Assembly: GCA_963769745.1 (NCBI GenBank) | Contig: CAVYNB010000032.1 | Coordinates: forward strand, 1 to 64,000 | From: JALORV01 sp963769745 | Lineage (GTDB): Bacteria; Pseudomonadota; Gammaproteobacteria; Burkholderiales; Burkholderiaceae_F | Direction: 5' to 3' | DNA length: 64,000 bases | Part shown: in pieces, positions 55,302-64,000 of the stretch | How positions within the stretch are numbered: position 1 is the stretch's first letter | How the letters are laid out: every line of letters begins with the position of its first letter | Program-made: the position numbers and the translations under genes | Notes under the pieces: generated by a model | The model's input: only the letters and a program-made list of their open reading frames with translations | Told to the model about the DNA's origin: nothing | Database searches by the model: none

Positions 55302-55982
55302 TTACTTGCCCGATCCGCCGCCGCCGGAACCTCCGCCGCCGCCCCCACCGGAACCTCCACCGCCTCCGCCGCCAGCTCCTCCACCACCACCGCCAGCGCC
55401 ACCGCCCCCGCCGCCACCGGCGCCACCACCGGCACCGCCAGCGCCCGAACCTGCACCTGCGCCACTGCCAGCGCCAGCGCCGGGTCCACTACCCGGTCCC
55501 GGGCCTGCCTGGCTTGGGGACTGCGCCTGGGTTTGTGATCGTGATTGCTCGCGGGCCTGCTGCTGCGTCTGCTGTTGCGTTTGTTGACGGGCAGGCTGCT
55601 GCGTCGGTTGTTGCACCTGCTGGCGCGTCTGCTGTTGCGTTTGTTGCTGCGTTTGTTGCTGCGTTTGCTGCCGCGCGGGTTGCTGGGTCTGTTGCTGGAC
55701 CTGCTCGCGGGTCTGCTGCTGCGTCTGCTGCTGAGTCTGCTGACGAGCGGGTTGCTGCGTCTGTTGCTGGACCTGCTCGCGCGTTTGCTGCTGCACTCCA
55801 GGAACGGGCGCTGTCTGCCGTGTCTGGTCCCTTGTCTGGTCCCGTGTCTGGTCCCGTGTCTGGTCTCGTGTCTGGTCTCGTGTCTGATCTCGTGTCTGGT
55901 CGCCGGTCTGCGCGAGTCCGACGGTTGCGGTCATTGCCACCGCGGCGGCGAGGATCGACAGGACATGCTTGCTGCTGCTCAT
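55302..55982 (-). CDS. secreted low-complexity repeat protein (DQTR / QQQT / Gly-rich)
   Basis: A 226-residue protein. A signal peptide (ILAAAVAMTATVGLAQ) is followed by seven tandem DQTR units (12-bp DNA repeat, about 55819-55904). Next come Gln/Thr-rich repeats of about 24 residues built from QQQTQQPARQQTQQQ and TREQVQQQ. The last 70 residues are almost only Gly, Ala and Ser. The protein should be disordered and highly soluble, with no hydrophobic core. I know no family for it. The DNA is strongly repetitive, so copy number in the assembly may be wrong, and its antisense strand is also open. It lies 99 bases downstream of the 129-codon gene ending at 56082. Confidence 0.65.
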   Translation of the reverse strand: MSSSKHVLSILAAAVAMTATVGLAQTGDQTRDQTRDQTRDQTRDQTRDQTRDQTRQTAPVPGVQQQTREQVQQQTQQPARQQTQQQTQQQTREQVQQQTQQPARQQTQQQTQQQTQQQTRQQVQQPTQQPARQQTQQQTQQQAREQSRSQTQAQSPSQAGPGPGSGPGAGAGSGAGAGSGAGGAGGGAGGGGGGGAGGGGGGAGGGGGGGSGGGGGGGSGGGGSGK

Positions 55983-56081
55983 CTCATTCTCCTAGTGATG
56001 AAAGGACGCTCAGGAGCAACGAGGTCCATCCGACTTCGGTCGCCCTTCGCACGACATTTGGATTGCGCGAATGCAACCGGA

Positions 56082-56468
56082 TCATTTCGCGCTCTTGTTG
56101 GCATCGTCGGAACGCGCCGACTGACCGGAGCGACCGTTCACCTTCGGGCCTGCCAGCGTCACACCTCGTTCCTTGGCGCGCACCTGCATTTGCGCGTGGT
56201 GTTCGTGGCGTATCTGCTCGACCTCCTGCTCGGAACCGGCCGCGCGCAACCGCTCGCGGAATTCGGAGCGCTCGCGTTCCGTCATCAGCTGATACCCGTA
56301 GATGTCGCCGTTGCGCGCCTGACTGGCGCTTCCATTGCGTACGGGCTGCTCAGCCCCGTCACGCACTGGTGGCGGCGATTCCGCTTGCGCCGGGACCTGG
56401 GCCACAGCCAAGGCCACCAACGCCGCCAGTCCCAGCGCCGCAGAGTGACTCCTTGATCTCATCGCCAT
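56082..56468 (-). CDS. small periplasmic protein with QLMT..ER..EHH motif
   Basis: A 128-residue exported protein (signal GLAALVALAVAQVPAQA). The conserved helical core reads YGYQLMTERERSEFRERLRAA, then EQIRHEHHAQMQVRAKERGVTL. This charged helix pattern recurs in many small proteobacterial exported proteins of unknown role. The tail is Lys/Ser/Asp-rich. It is divergent from the two-component genes with a 96-base gap, so it may be their target. Confidence 0.7.
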   Translation of the reverse strand: MAMRSRSHSAALGLAALVALAVAQVPAQAESPPPVRDGAEQPVRNGSASQARNGDIYGYQLMTERERSEFRERLRAAGSEQEVEQIRHEHHAQMQVRAKERGVTLAGPKVNGRSGQSARSDDANKSAK

Positions 56469-56564
56469 TGCTGCAATCCTCTGGTGCCATCATCAGACGT
56501 CGCCAAGACTTTTCCACCCTAGGTGGTAGGTCTGAAGCGAACCTGAAGACGCCAGAAATCTGCC

Positions 56565-57227
56565 GTGCGGCTACTGCTCGTCGAAGACGACCTCACACTG
56601 GGCGATGCTGTCCGCGCTTACCTGCGCACGCAGGGCCACGTGGTCGACTGGGTCACCACTGTGGCCGATGCCCGCGCTGCATTCGAAGAACGGTTCGATG
56701 TCATCCTGCTCGACTGGCGCCTGCCCGATGGTTCCGGCGTCGAGTGGCTGCGCCGTCTGCGCGCGCGGGGGGGCGAGCACGGCCAGACGCCAGTGCTGAT
56801 GCTGACCGCGCGCGACGCCTTGAGCGATCGCATCGAGGGGCTCGACGCGGGTGCCGACGACTATCTGGTCAAGCCTTTCCAGCTGACGGAGCTGGCGGCA
56901 AGGATTCGTGCGATCTCGCGACGGGCGTCGGGCCATGCCGGCGCGATCCTCACTCACGGCCATATCTCGCTCGACCCGGCAGCGTGCAGCGTCACGATCG
57001 ACGGCGCATCGGTCGATCTGACGGCGCGTGAATATGCGCTGCTTGAGGCGTTCATGCGCCGCCCGGGTCGCATCGTGTCGCGCCCCATGTTGGAGGAACT
57101 GCTCTACGGATACGAGGCGGACGTTTCGAGCAACACGGTCGAAGTCCACATCGCCAGCCTGCGACGCAAGCTCGGCCGCGAGGTCATCGACACCGTGCGG
57201 GGCATGGGATACCGCCTGAAGGCTTGA
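56565..57227 (+). CDS. OmpR/PhoB-family response regulator
   Basis: A 220-residue regulator starting at GTG. The receiver domain (1-115) has Asp50 as phosphoacceptor in ILLDWRLPDG and Lys103 in DDYLVKPF. A winged-helix DNA-binding domain (about 125-218) carries DLTAREYALLEAFMRRPGR and SNTVEVHIASLRRKLG. It probably controls itself, the kinase and nearby envelope genes. The stop TGA lies 6 bases before the kinase ATG. Confidence 0.93.
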   Translation: MRLLLVEDDLTLGDAVRAYLRTQGHVVDWVTTVADARAAFEERFDVILLDWRLPDGSGVEWLRRLRARGGEHGQTPVLMLTARDALSDRIEGLDAGADDYLVKPFQLTELAARIRAISRRASGHAGAILTHGHISLDPAACSVTIDGASVDLTAREYALLEAFMRRPGRIVSRPMLEELLYGYEADVSSNTVEVHIASLRRKLGREVIDTVRGMGYRLKA

Positions 57228-57232
57228 AACCG

Positions 57233-58564
57233 ATGACTACGCAGCTCCGCACCCACGATCCATCTATCCGCCAGCGGCTCCTTTGGCGAGCCCTTGCGGT
57301 GGTACTGATCGGGGCGGCAATCAGCGCCATTGCGGCGGCGCTGACAGTGAGTGCAGTTGTGCGTGATGTGATGGAGTCCTCTCTGGAGGAGACGGCCCAG
57401 GCGCTGGTCGTGCTCGCCGAGCACGAAGTCGAGGTCGAAGCGCTGTCGCACGGCCGGGCGTTGCCCTCAGCAGCACATGACGAAGCCATACTCTGGCAAT
57501 TGCGCTCGCCTAGCGGGCGCCTGATCGCCCGCTCACACCGCGCGCCGGACACACCCTGGCCCGAGGTGCCGCTGGTCGAGGGACACGTCAAGACGACGGA
57601 GCTGGCCGTCTACACGATCCCTGGACAGGATCTGTGGCTTCAGGTCGCACAGCCGCTGGCAGAGTTCCGTCGCGCGCAGACCATGGCGGCGATCGTCGCA
57701 GGAGGCACGGTGATGCTGCTCGGGCTGTTAGCCGCTGCCGCTCTCGGCTGGAACATACAGCGTGAACTTCGACCAATAACCGACTTTGCGCGGACCATCG
57801 ACATGGTCGGATCCGAGACGACGGAGCTTGCCGAACCGCGACTTCGGCGGCGCGAACTGGCCCCCGCGTACGGCGCGCTGGCGGCCTTGTTGCTGCGTCT
57901 TCAGACCAAACTTCGTAGTGAGCGTGCCTTTGCCGCGCACGCCGCGCATTCGCTGCGTACACCACTGGCCGGTCTGACCGCACAGCTTGAACTGGCCACT
58001 GCGACCGCCCCTGCAGATCTCGCACCTCGACTCACGATGGCGACCAATGCCGCCGTGCGGCTCGCGGGCGTGGTGGACGCCCTGTTGACGATGACCCGAG
58101 CAACCGACGGTATCCGCTGGCACGCCTTCGATGCGAGCGAACTGGCGAACGTTGCGAGGGGTCCAAAGATCGACGTGGATTCGTCGCAGCTTTCAGACGC
58201 TGGCGCGCTCGAAGGTGATTCGGACCTTCTGGCCGTCGCAGTCGCCAACCTTATCGACAATGCCGCGCGTCACGGTGCACACCATGTTCGGCTCAAGGCC
58301 ACGCGGACCCGCACGAGTCAACGCATCGAGATCGAAGATGACGGTCCCGGCGTCTCAGCGGACCGGCTGACTCAACTCGAAGCAGCCCTGGAGCACCTCG
58401 AGCACCGCGGCGAAATCGATTCCGCACTCGGGCTCGGTCTCACCCTGGCCGCCTCAGTAGCGCGCGCGCACAAGGGTCGAATCGAAATCATGCGCAACCC
58501 TGCCGGTCAGAACGGCTTCGTTGCGCGTCTCGAATGGCCTTTGGAAGCGGAGGTGGGAGAGTAA
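57233..58564 (+). CDS. sensor histidine kinase
   Basis: A 443-residue kinase. Two membrane helices (about 20-42 and 150-172) bracket a small periplasmic region of roughly 105 residues. The HisKA domain has the phosphorylated His239 in AAHSLRTPLAGL, followed by N-box NLIDNAARHG, G1 DDGPGVS and G2 GLGLGLTLAAS. It pairs with the preceding response regulator. Its ligand is unknown; the adjacent genes for small exported proteins hint at an envelope signal. A TTG at 57224 overlapping the upstream stop is an alternative start. Confidence 0.92.
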   Translation: MTTQLRTHDPSIRQRLLWRALAVVLIGAAISAIAAALTVSAVVRDVMESSLEETAQALVVLAEHEVEVEALSHGRALPSAAHDEAILWQLRSPSGRLIARSHRAPDTPWPEVPLVEGHVKTTELAVYTIPGQDLWLQVAQPLAEFRRAQTMAAIVAGGTVMLLGLLAAAALGWNIQRELRPITDFARTIDMVGSETTELAEPRLRRRELAPAYGALAALLLRLQTKLRSERAFAAHAAHSLRTPLAGLTAQLELATATAPADLAPRLTMATNAAVRLAGVVDALLTMTRATDGIRWHAFDASELANVARGPKIDVDSSQLSDAGALEGDSDLLAVAVANLIDNAARHGAHHVRLKATRTRTSQRIEIEDDGPGVSADRLTQLEAALEHLEHRGEIDSALGLGLTLAASVARAHKGRIEIMRNPAGQNGFVARLEWPLEAEVGE

Positions 58565-58654
58565 TTCGGCAAGCGTTCAACAGGAATACGACGCCGGACC
58601 GCACTCACTCCCGGCCTGCGCGCAACGCGTGCGGTCGCGCGCGTTCCTCAACAT

Positions 58655-58684
58655 GCCCACGCGCTCGCGAAGCGAGCGCTGGGC
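58655..58684. terminator. hairpin at convergent ends of kinase and gltD
   Basis: A GC-rich stem GCGCTCGC / GCGAGCGC with loop GAA, extended by GCCCA / TGGGC around one bulged base, lies between the kinase stop (58564) and the gltD stop (58698). No T-tract on either side, so termination strength is uncertain. Confidence 0.5.
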
Positions 58685-58697
58685 GATCCGGGAGCAT

Positions 58698-60197
58698 TCA
58701 ACGGGGCAGCGTGGACGTACCCATCAGGAATTCGTCCACAGCTCGTGCACACTGTCGCCCTTCGCGGATCGCCCACACGACCAGGCTCTGGCCGCGGCGC
58801 ATGTCGCCGGCGGCGAACACCTTCGGCACACTGGTCGCGTAGGCGCGAACGCCACCCTTGGCGTCTTCGGTTGCAGCTCGCGCGTTGCCGCGGGAGTCCT
58901 TCTCGACGCCGAACGCCTCCAGCACGGAACCGACGGGCGCCACGAAGCCCATTGCAAAGAGAACGAGGTCGGCCGGAAGTTCGAACTCCGAGCCGGCGAC
59001 TTCGGCCATCTTCATCGCGCCAGTGACCGGGTCCCTTTGCCATTCGACGCGCGCCGCCACGAGCGCACGCACGTTGCCTTTGCCATCGCCTTCGAAGCGC
59101 TTGGTGGTCACCGCCCAGTCTCGCTCCACGCCTTCTTCATGCGAGCTGGACGTACGCAGCTTCACGGGCCAATACGGCCAGGTGAGTTCCTTGTTCTCCC
59201 TGGCCGGCGGTTGCGGCAGCAGTTCGAACTGCGTGACGGACTTCGCGCCATGCCGGTTCGACGTACCGACACAGTCCGAGCCGGTGTCGCCACCGCCGAT
59301 GACGACGACATGCTTGCCGGTGGCAAGGATCTGTTCCTTCACCTTGTCGCCGGCCACGATCTTGTTCTGCTGAGGCAGAAACTCCATCGCGAAGTGCACG
59401 CCCTTCAGTTCGCGGCCCGGCACCGGCAGATCGCGCGACTGCTCGGCGCCACCCGACAGCACGACGGCATCGAAGTCGCGCACGAGTTGGTCCGGGTCGA
59501 TCGTCTCCGTCGCCCAGTTGGTGACACCGCCGTTGAGCTTGCCCTTGCTGATCAGGACGCCCGTGCGGAAGGTGACTCCCTCCGCCTCCATCTGGGCGAC
59601 GCGACGGTCGATGTGGGACTTCTCCATCTTGAAGTCGGGAATTCCATATCGCAGCAGTCCGCCGATGCGATCGTTCTTCTCGAACACGGTCACGTCGTGA
59701 CCGGCGCGCGCGAGCTGCTGCGCAGCCGACAGCCCGGCCGGGCCGCTGCCGACCACCGCCACCTTGCGTCCGGTCTTCGCCCGTGGCGGCTGGGGTACGA
59801 CCCAGCCTTCTTCCCAGCCCTTGTCGATGATCTTGTGCTCGATCGACTTGATGCCGACCGGCGCGTCCTCGATGTTGAGCGTGCACGCGGCCTCGCACGG
59901 CGCGGGGCACACGCGTCCCGTGAACTCGGGAAAATTGTTGGTGCTGTGCAGGACGTCGAGCGCCGCCTTCCAGTCACCGCGGTACACGAGGTCGTTGAAG
60001 TCCGGAATGATGTTGTTGACCGGGCAGCCGTGATTGCAGAACGGGATGCCGCAGTCCATGCAGCGCGCGCCCTGCACCGTTGCCTGCTCGTCGGTCAGGT
60101 GGACGACGAACTCGCGCCAGTGCTGCTTGCGCGACTGGGGCGCCTCGGCGGCCTCTTCGAGCCGCTGGTACTCCATGAATCCCGTGATCTTTCCCAT
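58698..60197 (-). CDS. gltD: glutamate synthase, small (beta) subunit
   Basis: A 499-residue flavoprotein. The N-terminal cysteine region (CMDCGIPFCNHGCPVNNIIPDF and VCPAPCEAACTLN) binds iron-sulfur clusters. Two dinucleotide motifs follow: VAVVGSGPAGLSAAQQLARAGHDVTVFEK for FAD, and VVVIGGGDTGSDCVGTSNRHGA for NADPH. It delivers electrons from NADPH to GltB for glutamate formation from glutamine and 2-oxoglutarate. In the operon gltB - small membrane gene - gltD. Confidence 0.96.
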   Translation of the reverse strand: MGKITGFMEYQRLEEAAEAPQSRKQHWREFVVHLTDEQATVQGARCMDCGIPFCNHGCPVNNIIPDFNDLVYRGDWKAALDVLHSTNNFPEFTGRVCPAPCEAACTLNIEDAPVGIKSIEHKIIDKGWEEGWVVPQPPRAKTGRKVAVVGSGPAGLSAAQQLARAGHDVTVFEKNDRIGGLLRYGIPDFKMEKSHIDRRVAQMEAEGVTFRTGVLISKGKLNGGVTNWATETIDPDQLVRDFDAVVLSGGAEQSRDLPVPGRELKGVHFAMEFLPQQNKIVAGDKVKEQILATGKHVVVIGGGDTGSDCVGTSNRHGAKSVTQFELLPQPPARENKELTWPYWPVKLRTSSSHEEGVERDWAVTTKRFEGDGKGNVRALVAARVEWQRDPVTGAMKMAEVAGSEFELPADLVLFAMGFVAPVGSVLEAFGVEKDSRGNARAATEDAKGGVRAYATSVPKVFAAGDMRRGQSLVVWAIREGRQCARAVDEFLMGTSTLPR

Positions 60198-60199
60198 TG

Positions 60200-60634
60200 C
60201 TATCTCGTCTTGTTGTTCATAGCGTCGTTAGGGTGTCCCGCGCCGGCGTGCGGCCGTCGCGTCAGAAATTCGCGCAACCCCGGTTCGGGCACCGCCCGTC
60301 CGCGGTGCAACCAGAGCCACGCGAGCGTCGCGTTCAGATGCGCTCCGAGTACAGCTCCGATCAGGATCGTGCCGCCGAGCCATTCCAGCGCGCCCGGCAC
60401 CGGACCCTGCGTGTGCATCCACATGTAGAGCGGAACCGACAAGGTCGCGACGAGGATCATCGCCGGCACGACCCACGGCAAGGCAAGCAGCACCGCTGCT
60501 GCCGCGACCGCAGTACGCACGTCCTCCGGCGCCGTGCGCAGGTTCCACAGCAGCAGGGCCAGCGGAACGCTCAGCAGCAAGCCCGGCAGCCAGTCGTGCA
60601 GATGGGCAGGCCACAGTGCAAGCGGCGGGCGCAT
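60200..60634 (-). CDS. small membrane protein inside the glt operon
   Basis: A 144-residue protein with about four hydrophobic helices (WLPGLLLSVPLALLLW, VAAAAVLLALPWVVPAMILVATLSVPLYMWM, LGGTILIGAVLGA, LNATLAWLWL). It begins 9 bases after the gltB stop and ends 2 bases before the gltD start, so it must be co-transcribed with both. It resembles no standard glutamate synthase component. The C-terminal tail is polar (RRPHAGAGHPNDAMNNKTR). Function unknown. Confidence 0.7.
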   Translation of the reverse strand: MRPPLALWPAHLHDWLPGLLLSVPLALLLWNLRTAPEDVRTAVAAAAVLLALPWVVPAMILVATLSVPLYMWMHTQGPVPGALEWLGGTILIGAVLGAHLNATLAWLWLHRGRAVPEPGLREFLTRRPHAGAGHPNDAMNNKTR

Positions 60635-60643
60635 GATGAAACA

Positions 60644-64000
<3,357 letters not shown>

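Noticed and set aside
55561..55905. CRISPR-like repeats in the repeat-protein gene
   Set aside because: The units are contiguous 12-bp or Gln-codon repeats in a coding frame, with no unique spacers.
55545..56456. Long plus-strand open frame rich in Leu and Arg antisense to the repeat protein
   Set aside because: It is the complement of the low-complexity Gln/Thr repeats; its leucine runs are an artefact of CTG/TTG complements and there is no ribosome site.

Overview
The window is high-GC bacterial chromosome with the gene orders of a betaproteobacterium: petABC-sspA-sspB, hemA-prfA-prmC, murA-hisGDCBHAFIE-HIT-tatABC, bolA-ABC-2-mlaBCADEF and gltBD. A PEP-CTERM protein and a likely JDVT-CTERM protein fit an environmental, surface-matrix-producing member of that class (Rhodocyclales/Burkholderiales-like). 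Genus is not decidable from this sequence alone.

Layout. 0-1.2 kb: a KTSC-domain secreted protein, a gene-poor stretch with IS-end-like repeats, and tRNA-Phe. 1.4-9.8 kb: a co-directional operon with a peptide-type ABC importer (binding protein, two permeases, two ATPases), an N-formylglutamate amidohydrolase-like enzyme, an aspartoacylase/AstE-like deacylase and a secreted metallo-beta-lactamase-fold hydrolase. This looks like a scavenging route for peptides or N-acyl amino acids. 9.9-16.5 kb: a lipoprotein, a small hydrophobic protein, then DUF485-actP acetate symporter followed by a cNMP/CBS/DUF294 protein and a DnaQ-type exonuclease. 16.7-21.3 kb: hemA, prfA, prmC, grxD, ubiX. 21.4-22.7 kb: PEP-CTERM gene and tRNA-Thr. 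22.7-26.9 kb: sspB, sspA and the cytochrome bc1 genes. 27-29.5 kb: mscL, a DegS-like protease and a Sel1-repeat protein. 29.5-40.8 kb: Tat translocase, HIT protein, the full histidine operon and murA, interrupted by an opposite-strand double-thioredoxin gene. 41-47.6 kb: bolA/ibaG, an ABC-2 exporter, the complete Mla lipid-transport set and a glycine-zipper lipoprotein. 47.6-49.6 kb: an amino-acid binding protein, a thioesterase and a cytochrome c. 49.7-58.6 kb: accessory surface region with a choice-of-anchor-type protein carrying a JDVT-CTERM-like tail, a divergent CPBP intramembrane protease, an Fn3 lipoprotein, a DQTR/Gln/Gly low-complexity secreted protein, a small periplasmic protein and a two-component system. 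58.7-64 kb: gltD, a small membrane protein and gltB (running off the window).

Two window-wide patterns matter when reading the annotation. First, eight genes (DUF485, actP, hemA, prfA, prmC, hisH, hisC and the choice-of-anchor gene) are broken, and all eleven breaks can be repaired by removing one base; several of these genes are essential or normally single-copy, so residual insertion errors in the sequence are more likely than pseudogenes. Second, a palindromic REP-like element of about 31 bp, partly within a 76-bp composite, recurs four times in short gaps between co-directional genes, with compensatory changes in its stem.
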